This document shows, in pieces, positions 7,051 to 14,033 of a stretch of DNA of 15,083 nt (position 1 is the first letter of the stretch; every line of letters begins with the position of its first letter). Below the pieces are notes generated by a model that had not been told where the DNA came from, made no database searches, and was given only the letters and a program-made list of their open reading frames with translations. Made by a program: the position numbers and the translations under genes. Location of the stretch: positions 1 through 15,083 of the forward strand of contig CAZKLS010000066.1 in NCBI GenBank assembly GCA_964553405.1, in the 5' to 3' direction. The DNA comes from DATIRA01 sp964553405. GTDB taxonomy: Bacteria > Pseudomonadota > Gammaproteobacteria > Steroidobacterales > Steroidobacteraceae.

Positions 7051-8027
7051 GCGCGGCGGCCGGGTTGGCGCGCGGGCGCGTGCGGCCGTCAGCGGCGCTG
7101 ACGCTCGGCTGCGCGGCGTTGCTGGCGACGGCCTGCGCGATCAACACGTCCCGGGCGGAAGGGGTGCAGGAGATTGCCCGGGCGTTCGCCGAAAGCGACT
7201 GGCGGTTCCAGCGATCCGTCAGCAACGCACCTTTCCTGCCGGTTGGCTGGATCGCGGTCACGCAGTACGGCGACACGAAGTTCACCGGAGAGTCGGGCGA
7301 CCCGGTGCAGGAGTCCTTCAGCCAGCGGACCGTCAGCCAGGCCGCAATGCTGCCGCTGCCGGTCGGTCGTCGCGACGCGTTCGTGTTCGGCGAATGGGTG
7401 AGCTGGACCAGCATCGACGTGCGGGGCCCCGGCCGGGACTTCGACGTGCTGTCGCTGGCCTTGCCGATCGGCTGGGGCCGCCAGGTCAACGAGGACTGGC
7501 AGGCGGCGGCTTTCTTCGCTCCGCTCGGGCACCATCGCAGCGGTCGCGGCGGACGGTGGGCCTGGGAGTACATGGGTGGCGTGTTCGGCCGATACATGCA
7601 GGACGACTACCGCACCTGGATCTTCGGTTTCTTCGCGGACGTCTCGCCCGGCGACGACCTGTACCTTCCATACGCCGGATTGCTCTGGGTGCTGAGCGAG
7701 CGTTGGGTGATCTCGGCGCTGATGCCCTGGCCGGCGGTCATCTATGCGCCGAGCAAGGAGTTCTTCATGCGGTTCGGCGTGACACCTGCAGGGGCATCCT
7801 GGGGGCGCGAAGACGGCGGGGAGCAGGTGTTCGCCGACCTCGACGGCTGGAACCTCGGGCTGTCGCTGGAACGTCGCCTCAAGGGCAAGCTGTGGCTGCG
7901 TGCCGAGGCGGGCATGTCCGGGTTTCGCGGCTTCAGCGTGCAGGGAGATCGGTGGCGGTCGCCGGACACGGAACTCGGCTCGAGTCCGTACGTCGCGCTG
8001 GCGCTGAGCCTCCGGCCCAGCTTCTGA
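7047..8027 (+). CDS. Putative outer-membrane beta-barrel protein (DUF6268-like)
   Basis: 326 residues, no enzyme motif. The N-terminus has a basic stretch (LARGRVRP) and a hydrophobic core (ALTLGCAALLATACA, 17-31) with a plausible signal-peptidase cleavage near SRA/EG (37/38). LATAC resembles a lipobox but has Ala at -3, so a lipoprotein is less likely. The rest shows alternating aromatic/polar strands with polar turns (about 60-325), for example GWIAVTQYGDT, WAWEYMGGVFGRYM, LWLRAEAGMSGF, and ends in ALSLRPSF, a C-terminal Phe typical of BAM substrates. The overall look is that of DUF6268-type outer-membrane barrels; family assignment is moderate. Its start codon overlaps the amidohydrolase stop, with no Shine-Dalgarno of its own, implying translational coupling and a joint envelope role. 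Confidence 0.7.
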   Translation: MSAAAGLARGRVRPSAALTLGCAALLATACAINTSRAEGVQEIARAFAESDWRFQRSVSNAPFLPVGWIAVTQYGDTKFTGESGDPVQESFSQRTVSQAAMLPLPVGRRDAFVFGEWVSWTSIDVRGPGRDFDVLSLALPIGWGRQVNEDWQAAAFFAPLGHHRSGRGGRWAWEYMGGVFGRYMQDDYRTWIFGFFADVSPGDDLYLPYAGLLWVLSERWVISALMPWPAVIYAPSKEFFMRFGVTPAGASWGREDGGEQVFADLDGWNLGLSLERRLKGKLWLRAEAGMSGFRGFSVQGDRWRSPDTELGSSPYVALALSLRPSF

Positions 8028-8041
8028 TCGTTATGTCCAAT

Positions 8042-8080
8042 CGGCCCCTGTGGGGGCCGCCGGAGGTGACATGCTCCGGC
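8042..8080 (+). terminator. Two abutting GC-rich hairpins after the barrel gene (possible terminator)
   Basis: Fourteen bases after the stop at 8027, CGGCCCC (8042-8048) pairs with GGGGCCG (8053-8059) around a 4-nt loop. Then GCCGGAG (8059-8065) pairs with CTCCGGC (8074-8080) around 8 nt; the stems share base 8059. Neither is followed by a T-run, so classical intrinsic termination is doubtful. Pausing, Rho-assisted termination or 3'-end protection is possible. The second pair has the same arm sequences, in swapped order, as the 5739-5761 hairpin. Confidence 0.4.
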
Positions 8081-8121
8081 TCGCCGGTCGCCGGTAACAA
8101 GCACAGACTCGAGGAGTGGCC

Positions 8122-9246
8122 GTGACATCCGTGTCGTCGAAACTGAAGGCCAGCCTCTTGCTGGCGGTGGTCCCTTTGCTGTCGCTCGCGTTGCCGGGGC
8201 ATGCGAACGACGGGGTGCCGGACGTCGAGGGCGAGTACCCCGCGGTTGCCGGCTACTACGAGTTTTTCGTATACCTGCCCGAAGGCGAGGACCCGGTGGT
8301 CGCCTATGCCGAGGAGTCCTGCACCGCGACGCGGGTCTCCGAGCGCGTCCTGCTCACCGCCGCGCACTGCACGGCGTTCAATTACACCGAGGACATCGGC
8401 GTCGCAGGCTACTCGAGCGAGGTCTGGGTCAGCTTCGATGCGGTCGCGACCACGAACGACTTCCGCTGCTACCTGCGCGATTCCGGAGCGCCGTATTCCG
8501 CGTATCTGGTCGATGAGTACGCCTGTGACGACGCGGAGCGCAGCACGCCTGCGCCGGTATTCCGCCCCGTCGCGGTGACCGGTCGGAGCGACGGCGTGTC
8601 GATAGCGCACGGGCTCACGCACCCCGACTACCTGCGCCCGGCGCTCCGCAAGGACGGGCGGGCCGAGCGCGCCGAGCACAACCTGCAGAACGCGCCGGAT
8701 GTCGGCGCGCTGATACTCGCGGAGCCCGATCCATCGGCCCCACCGCTGCCGGAGCCGATGCGGATCAGGTCGGTCGGCGAACTGGACGCGGACGATCTGC
8801 TCGGCACGCCTGCGGTCGGCGTGGGCTACGGACTCAACTGGGGCAAAACCTTCGGCTCGAGGCCTGCGCCCGGTCTCGGGCCGATGAGCGACCTCGGCGG
8901 CGGCAGCGGCGTGCGTCGCATCGCGCGGCTCGGTCCGATCGAGGTGGTCAAGGCCAACGCGTTCTGGCCGCGGCAGAATCCAAAGAAGGGTGACAACACC
9001 GTCTGCTTCGGGGACTCGGGCTCGCCGCTCTTCTTGGAGCGGGACGGCCGAGTGGAGCCGGTCATCACGGCCGTGCTTTCCGGCGCGACCAACTGGTGCC
9101 AGGGCTCGAAGGACCCTTACTACCGGGTCGACCAGCCGCTCGCGCAGGATTTCATCCAGTGCGTCATTGCAAACCAGCACGACGTGGCGATGGCGTGTCG
9201 GCAGTGCGCCGCGGAGGACTATTTCGGTCTCTGCGACGAGCTGTAG
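8122..9246 (+). CDS. Secreted trypsin-fold (S1 family) serine protease
   Basis: 374 residues with a Sec signal peptide (core LLLAVVPLLSLALPG, cleavage near GHA/ND at residue 28/29). The complete chymotrypsin-type triad is visible: TAAHC with His82, APDVGALIL with Asp193, and CFGDSGSP with Ser299. Cys67-Cys83 flank the His as in chymotrypsin. The S1-pocket residue six before the catalytic Ser is Thr293, not Asp, so Arg/Lys specificity is not expected. Several extra cysteines, including a cluster at the C-terminus (Cys347, 359, 362, 371), suggest a disulfide-stabilised extracytoplasmic protein. Start: the GAGGAG at 8111-8116 is ideally placed for GTG 8122 and would overlap the alternative GTG 8116. 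Followed after 59 nt by the DUF885 lipoprotein on the same strand. Confidence 0.88.
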   Translation: MTSVSSKLKASLLLAVVPLLSLALPGHANDGVPDVEGEYPAVAGYYEFFVYLPEGEDPVVAYAEESCTATRVSERVLLTAAHCTAFNYTEDIGVAGYSSEVWVSFDAVATTNDFRCYLRDSGAPYSAYLVDEYACDDAERSTPAPVFRPVAVTGRSDGVSIAHGLTHPDYLRPALRKDGRAERAEHNLQNAPDVGALILAEPDPSAPPLPEPMRIRSVGELDADDLLGTPAVGVGYGLNWGKTFGSRPAPGLGPMSDLGGGSGVRRIARLGPIEVVKANAFWPRQNPKKGDNTVCFGDSGSPLFLERDGRVEPVITAVLSGATNWCQGSKDPYYRVDQPLAQDFIQCVIANQHDVAMACRQCAAEDYFGLCDEL

Positions 9247-9280
9247 GACTCCAACAGAGACAGGAATCTGGTAGGGTCCC

Positions 9281-9301
9281 GGCTCCGTCCCTGGTGGAGC
9301 C
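9281..9301 (+). promoter_or_regulatory. Hairpin covering the ribosome-binding site of the DUF885 gene
   Basis: GGCTCC (9281-9286) and GGAGCC (9296-9301) form a 6-bp perfect stem with a 9-nt loop. The GGAG Shine-Dalgarno (9296-9299, 6 nt before ATG 9306) is within the right arm. The geometry matches the hairpin upstream of the amidohydrolase gene (9-nt loop, GGAG in the right arm). The repeat is seen; the regulatory role is inferred. Confidence 0.35.
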
Positions 9302-9305
9302 CATC

Positions 9306-11075
9306 ATGCGCATCGCGACCCTCGCACTGGTCATCTCGGCTTCTGTGTTGCTCGGCGCCTGCGGCAAGCGACCGGCGCCGGAACCGGCTACGACACAGAG
9401 TCCGGTCGTCGCTGCGTCGGAGGTGCGTGCGGACTGGCCGGAGTTCGTGGAGCGTTTCGTTGCGGACTGGCTGGAGGCACACCCGACGATGGCCTTCGCA
9501 GCGGGACGCCGCGAGTACGCCGGGCGTTTTCCCGACTGGAGCCGGCAGGGCATCGCGGCTGAGATTGCTCGGCTCGAGGCCGTCGCGTCGCAGGCTCGGG
9601 CTTTCGACGCCTCGACGCTCGACGAAGCTCAGGCCCTCGAGCGCGATTACATGCTGGCGGTGATCGATCGCAACCTCTTCTGGCTCGGGCGCGCCGAGTG
9701 GCCCTACCGTAACCCGACTTTCTACTTCGACTGGGGGCTGGATTTCCTCTCCCCCGATCCCTACCTGACCAAGCCGTATGCGCCGCTCGAGCAGCGGCTC
9801 AGCGACTTCACGCTCTGGCTGACCAACCTGCCTGCGGCCACCGGCCAGATACGCGCCAACCTGCGCACGCCGATGCCGCGCAGCTGGGTCGAGGAGGGTG
9901 TCGCGTCGTTCGGCGGCATGGCCAGCTTCCTGCGCGACGATGCTGCGAAAGTCTTCGCGGAGGTCGAGGACGAGGCGCTCCAGGCGGCGTTCAGCGATGC
10001 GAACGCGAAAGCGGTCACCGCTCTGCAGGAACTCGCCGACTGGATGGTCTCGCTGCGCGCCTCGGCGACCGAGGATTTTGCGCTCGGACCGGATCTCTTC
10101 GCCGAGATGCTGCTGCGCACCGAAGGCGTGGACGTGCCGCTCGAGCGGCTGGAGGCCGCCGGACGCGCCGACCTCGAGCGCAATCTCGTGGCCCTGGACG
10201 AGGCCTGCCGGGAATTCGCGCCGGGCGAGGACCGCGCGGGTTGCATGGCGAAGATGAACGCAAACCGTCCCGAAGGGGGCGCGGTCGCGACCGCGCGTGC
10301 CCAGCTGGATGTGCTGAAAGCCTTCGTAATCGAGCAGAAGCTGGCCAGCATTCCCTCCGACGATCCCGTCTACGTGGACGAGGCGCCGCCGTACCAGGCC
10401 ACGAATTTCGCCTACATCATGACCGCGGGCCCGTACGACGTCGGCATGCCCTCGACCTACTACATCGCGCCGCCGGATCCGTCCTGGCCTGTCGAAGAGC
10501 AGCAGGCCTACACGCCGGGTGTCGCCGACCTGATGTCGACCTCGGCGCACGAGGTCTGGCCGGGGCACTTCCTGCAGTTCCTGCATTCGAATCGCGCGAG
10601 CAGCAGCATCGGTCGGCTGTTCGTCGGGTATGCCTTCGCCGAGGGCTGGGCACACTACACCGAGGAGATGATGTGGGAAGCGGGTCTCTCGGGCGGCCTG
10701 CCCGGTGGGCGAGCTGAGTTCCGCGTCGGGCAGATCAACAAGGCGCTGTACCGCAACGCGCGCTTCATCTGCGCGATCGGCCTGCATACGCAGGGCATGA
10801 GCGTCGCGGAATGCGAACAGTTATTCCGGACGCAGGCGTTCCAGGACCCCGGCAACGCGCGCCAGCAGGCGGCGCGGGGGACCTACGACCCCGGCTACCT
10901 GAACTACACGCTGGGCAAGCTGATGATCCGCAAGCTGCGCGAGGACTGGACGGCCGACCGTGGCGGCCGCGAGTCCTGGGGCGAGTTCCATGACGCCTTC
11001 CTGTCCTACGGCGGTCCGCCGATCCCGATGCTGCGCCGCGCGATGCTGGGCGAGCAGGCGGGACCGGCGTTGTGA
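9306..11075 (+). CDS. DUF885 family lipoprotein, putative zinc peptidase
   Basis: 589 residues. The N-terminus is a lipoprotein signal with lipobox LLGAC (Cys19) followed by Gly-Lys, predicting a lipid-anchored envelope protein. The remainder is a full-length DUF885 protein (PF05960), mostly helical. The putative metal site is HEVWPGH (His415, Glu416, His421) followed by FAEGWAHYTEEMM with Glu446 and His450, an arrangement resembling gluzincin metallopeptidases; DUF885 members are generally regarded as probable peptidases or hydrolases. Other conserved patches: TYYIAPPDP (about 391-399), AYTPGVADLMSTSAHE, and GYLNYTLGKLMI near the C-terminus. ATG 9306 is chosen over longer in-frame options because it gives the lipoprotein signal and follows GGTGGAG at 9293-9299. 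It ends only 4 nt from the convergent YeiH gene. Confidence 0.9.
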   Translation: MRIATLALVISASVLLGACGKRPAPEPATTQSPVVAASEVRADWPEFVERFVADWLEAHPTMAFAAGRREYAGRFPDWSRQGIAAEIARLEAVASQARAFDASTLDEAQALERDYMLAVIDRNLFWLGRAEWPYRNPTFYFDWGLDFLSPDPYLTKPYAPLEQRLSDFTLWLTNLPAATGQIRANLRTPMPRSWVEEGVASFGGMASFLRDDAAKVFAEVEDEALQAAFSDANAKAVTALQELADWMVSLRASATEDFALGPDLFAEMLLRTEGVDVPLERLEAAGRADLERNLVALDEACREFAPGEDRAGCMAKMNANRPEGGAVATARAQLDVLKAFVIEQKLASIPSDDPVYVDEAPPYQATNFAYIMTAGPYDVGMPSTYYIAPPDPSWPVEEQQAYTPGVADLMSTSAHEVWPGHFLQFLHSNRASSSIGRLFVGYAFAEGWAHYTEEMMWEAGLSGGLPGGRAEFRVGQINKALYRNARFICAIGLHTQGMSVAECEQLFRTQAFQDPGNARQQAARGTYDPGYLNYTLGKLMIRKLREDWTADRGGRESWGEFHDAFLSYGGPPIPMLRRAMLGEQAGPAL

Positions 11076-11079
11076 ACGC

Positions 11080-12132
11080 TCAGTAGATGAGCGTGATCAA
11101 CGTGTAGCTGACGATACCGACCAGCACCGCCGAGAACAGGCCGACCGCGAGCGGCTTCAGCCCGATGGCGCGCAGTCCCTTCACGCTGGTGCCGAGTCCA
11201 ACGGCGGCCATCGCGATGGCCAGGCAGTAGGTTGCGATCTTCTTCGTGAAGGAGACGATTTCCTTCCACTGCGCCGGGTCCATGAAGCCGAACGGCCGTT
11301 CGCCCATGTCGCCGACCGTGCGCAGCAGGCTCATCGCCGCGAAGCCGAGCACGAACAGCGGGATCATCGTGTACCACTTCGGCGCTTCGCCGCCTTCGCT
11401 CGACCTGCGGTGATACAGCACCGCCATCAGCGGGATCACCAGCAGCATGCTCAGGTTGCGGACCAGCTTGGTGACCGTGGCGACGTCCAGCGCCTTCGGG
11501 TCGTTGAAGTTCTGCTGGTAGACGAGCCCGGCGCCCGCGACCTGCGCGGTCTCGTGCACCGCGGTGCCGAGGAACATGCCGGACTTGAAGCTGTCGGCAG
11601 CGAACACCGAGTGCGCGATGAACGGATAGGCGAGCATCGCCACCACACCGAACAGCGTGATGCAGGCGACCGCATAGCTGGTCTCGTCCTCGTGGGCCCC
11701 GATCGTCGGCGACGTGGCGACGATCGCCGTCGCTCCGCAGATGCTCGTGCCGACCGCGATCAGCGTGCCGAGACGCTCCGTGAGCCCGACGCGCTTGCTC
11801 ACGTAGGTGACGATCCCGAGTGCGGCGAGCACGGTGCCGATGATGATGGGCAGGCTCTTCAGCCCGATCGCACCGGCCTCGACGATGCTGAGGCGGATGC
11901 CGAGCAGCACGATGCCGAGCCTGAGGATCCGCACGACCGAGAACTTGATTCCCGGGCGCAGGACCTCCGGCAGCTTGAACAGGTTGTTGACCAGGATGCC
12001 GAGCAGGATGGCCATCATGATGCCGCTGATCGCGCCCTTCTGCAGACCCAGCGCCGGCGCGATGATCTCCGCGAGGTACTCGCCCGCGAGCGCGAGCGCC
12101 AGGGCCAGCAGGAATCCCCAGATGACGTTCAT
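11080..12132 (-). CDS. yeiH: YeiH-family putative sulfate/sulfite-type exporter
   Basis: 350-residue inner-membrane protein with about 10 hydrophobic segments, matching the YeiH/UPF0324 family (PF03601), which also includes TauZ-type exporters linked to sulfonate and sulfite metabolism. Diagnostic motifs: VGTSICGATAIVAT (127-140), GTAVHETAQVAGAG (189-202), LVRNLSMLLVIPL (223-235) and VGLGTSVKGLRAIG (311-324). Transport of sulfur oxyanions is predicted for the family, not proven for this protein. Its stop is 4 nt from the convergent DUF885 stop, so no terminator fits between them. Upstream it is separated from the FadL-like gene by two hairpins, so it may have its own promoter or rely on readthrough. 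All minus-strand genes from 14528 to here share a possible sulfur theme except the porin. Confidence 0.92.
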   Translation of the reverse strand: MNVIWGFLLALALALAGEYLAEIIAPALGLQKGAISGIMMAILLGILVNNLFKLPEVLRPGIKFSVVRILRLGIVLLGIRLSIVEAGAIGLKSLPIIIGTVLAALGIVTYVSKRVGLTERLGTLIAVGTSICGATAIVATSPTIGAHEDETSYAVACITLFGVVAMLAYPFIAHSVFAADSFKSGMFLGTAVHETAQVAGAGLVYQQNFNDPKALDVATVTKLVRNLSMLLVIPLMAVLYHRRSSEGGEAPKWYTMIPLFVLGFAAMSLLRTVGDMGERPFGFMDPAQWKEIVSFTKKIATYCLAIAMAAVGLGTSVKGLRAIGLKPLAVGLFSAVLVGIVSYTLITLIY

Positions 12133-12162
12133 TGCTATCGTCCCGTAGGTTTTCTTCGGTCA

Positions 12163-12188
12163 GATGCGGCGGCGATCCCCGCCGCATC
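12163..12188. repeat. 10-bp perfect inverted repeat (hairpin) upstream of yeiH
   Basis: GATGCGGCGG (12163-12172) and CCGCCGCATC (12179-12188) form a perfect stem with a 6-nt loop. It lies between the FadL-like stop and the YeiH start, 30 nt upstream of the latter. On the minus strand it follows directly after the 12197-12227 hairpin. No T-run follows on either strand. It may be a second terminator-like element, a leader hairpin in the yeiH mRNA, or a protein-binding palindrome. Confidence 0.55.
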
Positions 12189-12196
12189 ATCTAAAC

Positions 12197-12227
12197 GCCG
12201 GCGGGAGCAGGATCGCTGCCCGCCGGC
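12197..12227 (-). terminator. Probable terminator hairpin after the FadL-like gene
   Basis: GCCGGCGGG (12197-12205) pairs with CCCGCCGGC (12219-12227). An alternative fold extends it inward through GCAG (12207-12210) with CTGC (12216-12219) around a 5-nt loop. On the minus strand it starts 8 nt after the stop of the FadL-like gene and is followed by GTTTAG, a weak U-tract. The strong GC stem supports termination or 3'-end stabilisation; the short U-tract makes efficient intrinsic termination uncertain. Confidence 0.5.
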
Positions 12228-12235
12228 CCCGTGCC

Positions 12236-13633
12236 TCAGCGCTTCCAGCTGTAACCGACCTCGAGCTCGAACTGCTTCATCTTCAACTCGACGGTCTGCG
12301 TCGGATCGAAGTTCTGCGGTCCGCGGATCTTCACCTCCGGCGCATACAGGAACGAGACGTTCCACTGGTTGCCGCCCGGCTGCTCCTTCGTGAAGCCGAT
12401 CGTCCAGTGGTCCTCCATCACGCCGGGCGCCAGGATGTTGAACGTCATCTGGTTCTTCGGGATCGGCTGGTCGGTCGTGCTGTAGCCGAAGCGCAGCGTC
12501 CAGTCGTCGCTGACGTCCCAGGCGGCGCCGAACTTGTAGACGGTCATGTCGTCCCAGCCGAAGCCCGCGCCCTTGTTGCCGCCGAGGCAGTACTCGACGT
12601 TCACCTGGCAGGTGCCCTCGGTCAGCCCCTGGATGCCGTTGCTGACCGCCGGGACGTCGCTGTACTTGATCTCCTGCACGTCGAACATCAGCGCCAGAGT
12701 GTCCATCGGGCGCAGTGCGACGCCGACGGTCCAGGTCGAGGGCATGTCGAAACTGCCGCCCTCGGCGAACAGGTCCGAGTAGTCGCCGAAGTCGGACATC
12801 GACATCTTGGTCGTGTAGGCGGCGGCGAGGCTGAACATCTCGACCGGCGTCCACTGGAAACCGATCGAGCCGCCGTAGCCGTAGGACATGTCGTGGCCGT
12901 TGTCCGACAGGTTCTTCGGCATCGCCGGCATGCCCGTTTCCTGCATGCTCTTCATGAAGGTCTTCGTGAACGGCGCGAAGTTGCCGACACCGCGCGCCTC
13001 GAAGCGCTGGATCGCGAAGACCGCAGAGACGCCGAGCGAGAACTGGTCCGAGAACCTGCGCGCGTAGCTCAGGTTCAGGAAGCCCTGCATCAGGTCCACG
13101 CCGGCCGTGCCGTCGCCGAACGTGCCGGGCAGCGTGACTGCGCCGCCCGAGCCGGGTCCGCCGAAGAACGGATCGTAGGTGACCGTGCCGCCTTCCCACT
13201 TCGTGTTCATGCCGCCGCGGCCGTAGAAGGCGAGGGCGAGATGGTCGGCGTCCGTCAGCGCCCACTTCGCGCCCACATAAGGCACGAAGAACAGCTCGTT
13301 CTTGCTGCTCTCCTTGTTCGGTCCGATGGTCAGCAGGCACTGGCCCGGCGCGAAGCAGGCACCCGGTGCCTGGCTGGGCGTCGTCCGGTAGTCCCGCATC
13401 GGGCTGAACAGGCCGAGCCCGGCGTCGATGCTGTCGCCGACGAACGCGATGCCGGCGGGATTCGTCGCGAGCACCAGCAGTTCGTCCGGATTGGCGCTGC
13501 CTGCGCCCGCCTGGGCCTTCATCTTCGTGCCCAGCCCGTGCGTGTAGTAACCGTTGGTCGCCGATGCACTGCCAGTCGCGAGCGCCAGGGCCACTGCCAG
13601 CCCGAGAATCGTCCGCCCACTCCTACCGTTCAT
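12236..13633 (-). CDS. FadL/OmpP1/TodX-family outer-membrane porin
   Basis: 465 residues. Signal peptide 1-25 (basic NGRSGR, core ILGLAVALALA, cleavage GSASA/TN). The mature N-terminus TNGYYTHGLGTKMKAQAGAGSA and the NPAGIAFVGDS motif (58-67) are the hatch-domain hallmarks of long-chain fatty acid and hydrocarbon channels. The rest alternates in beta-strand fashion with family segments such as FNLGV-like and PMDTLALMFDVQEIKYSDV near the C-terminal half. Two close Cys pairs (GACFAPGQC; TCQVNVEYC) may form loop disulfides. The C-terminus VGYSWKR carries two basic residues after the usual aromatic end. ATG 13633 is chosen over the in-frame ATG at 13666 because it opens the signal peptide and follows a GGGGG Shine-Dalgarno. 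Expected role: uptake of hydrophobic compounds; the ligand cannot be read from sequence. Confidence 0.92.
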   Translation of the reverse strand: MNGRSGRTILGLAVALALATGSASATNGYYTHGLGTKMKAQAGAGSANPDELLVLATNPAGIAFVGDSIDAGLGLFSPMRDYRTTPSQAPGACFAPGQCLLTIGPNKESSKNELFFVPYVGAKWALTDADHLALAFYGRGGMNTKWEGGTVTYDPFFGGPGSGGAVTLPGTFGDGTAGVDLMQGFLNLSYARRFSDQFSLGVSAVFAIQRFEARGVGNFAPFTKTFMKSMQETGMPAMPKNLSDNGHDMSYGYGGSIGFQWTPVEMFSLAAAYTTKMSMSDFGDYSDLFAEGGSFDMPSTWTVGVALRPMDTLALMFDVQEIKYSDVPAVSNGIQGLTEGTCQVNVEYCLGGNKGAGFGWDDMTVYKFGAAWDVSDDWTLRFGYSTTDQPIPKNQMTFNILAPGVMEDHWTIGFTKEQPGGNQWNVSFLYAPEVKIRGPQNFDPTQTVELKMKQFELEVGYSWKR

Positions 13634-13743
13634 AAAGCCCCCGTGTGCCAAGTTGCGGCCAGGCAACTGATGAATTAGATGGTTCTGAATTATCCGCCCG
13701 GCCTGAGAAGCTGCGCCTCCGGATTTGCCGCAGGCGACACGCA
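13634..13743 (-). promoter_or_regulatory. Intergenic region carrying the promoter of the FadL-like gene
   Basis: About 110 bases between the tusA terminator and the porin start. On the minus strand it holds a GATAAT (complement of 13687-13692 region) that matches the -10 consensus at 5 of 6 positions, a second AT-rich TAATTC, and the GGGGG ribosome-binding site. No convincing -35 box is present at 15-19 nt. The terminator upstream makes an independent promoter here necessary, but its exact position is not resolved. Confidence 0.35.
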
Positions 13744-13747
13744 GAAA

Positions 13748-13777
13748 GACGACCGTTGCCAGGAAGCAACGGTCGTC
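13748..13777 (-). terminator. Intrinsic terminator of the dsrE2-tusA operon
   Basis: GACGACCGTTGC (13748-13759) and GCAACGGTCGTC (13766-13777) form a perfect 12-bp stem with a 6-nt loop. On the minus strand it begins 19 nt after the tusA stop and is followed by TTTCT, the U-tract of a Rho-independent terminator. It is the clearest terminator in the window and separates dsrE2-tusA from the porin gene. Confidence 0.85.
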
Positions 13778-13796
13778 GCGAGCCGATGCATCAGGT

Positions 13797-14024
13797 TCAG
13801 GCCTTGCGCTTCAGGACGAAGCGGAAGACGTTGCCATCCTGGGTCGATTCGAGCAGCTCGTGCCCGGTCGTGCGGCTGAAGGCCTGGAAGTCCTTGACCG
13901 CGCCGGGATCGGTGGCGAGCACCTCCAGCGTGGCGCCCGCGGGCATCGCGGTGATGGCCTTCTTGGCCTTCAGGATCGGAAGCGGGCAGTTCAAGCCCTT
14001 CGCGTCGAGAGTCTGGTCAGCCAT
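13797..14024 (-). CDS. tusA: TusA-family sulfur carrier/sulfurtransferase
   Basis: 75-residue cytoplasmic protein of the TusA/SirA-like family. The catalytic motif is CPLP (13-16), with Cys13 the persulfide-forming residue, in the typical context LDAKGLNCPLPILKAKKAI. The remainder (ATLEVLATDPGAVKDFQAFSR) is the family's beta-alpha core, and the length is normal. TusA proteins accept sulfane sulfur and hand it to partners; in sulfur oxidisers they pass sulfur from rhodanese and DsrE2 proteins towards the oxidation machinery, and elsewhere to tRNA thiolation. It begins 9 nt after the DsrE2-like gene and is followed by a strong terminator, so the two form an operon. The dissimilatory versus tRNA role cannot be settled without knowing whether dsr or hdr genes exist elsewhere in the genome. 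Confidence 0.93.
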   Translation of the reverse strand: MADQTLDAKGLNCPLPILKAKKAITAMPAGATLEVLATDPGAVKDFQAFSRTTGHELLESTQDGNVFRFVLKRKA

Positions 14025-14033
14025 GCTCGTGCC

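Noticed and set aside
7128..7139. Lipobox in the barrel-like protein (LATAC)
   Set aside because: Ala at position -3 is unfavourable and a signal-peptidase I site follows at SRA/EG. The strand-rich body and C-terminal Phe favour an integral outer-membrane protein.
9219..10787. Long open frame (522 codons) on the minus strand opposite the DUF885 gene
   Set aside because: Arg/His/Gly-rich low-complexity translation with no recognisable motif. It is antisense to a clearly conserved gene; long antisense frames are expected in GC-rich DNA.
10960..12393. Plus-strand open frame of 477 codons across the YeiH gene
   Set aside because: The translation is dominated by Arg, Asp, His and Gln, as expected for the complement of a membrane protein gene; the YeiH frame is strongly conserved on the other strand.
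13633..13652. Sigma-54-like promoter (TTGGCAC on the minus strand) before the FadL-like gene
   Set aside because: The -24-like TGGCAC is good, but the expected -12 TTGC is GGCT at that spacing, and the transcript would start practically at the ATG.
12164..13678. Plus-strand open frame of 504 codons opposite the FadL-like gene
   Set aside because: No domain, skewed Arg/Ala/Val/His composition, and it crosses the intergenic hairpins; a shadow of the porin gene.
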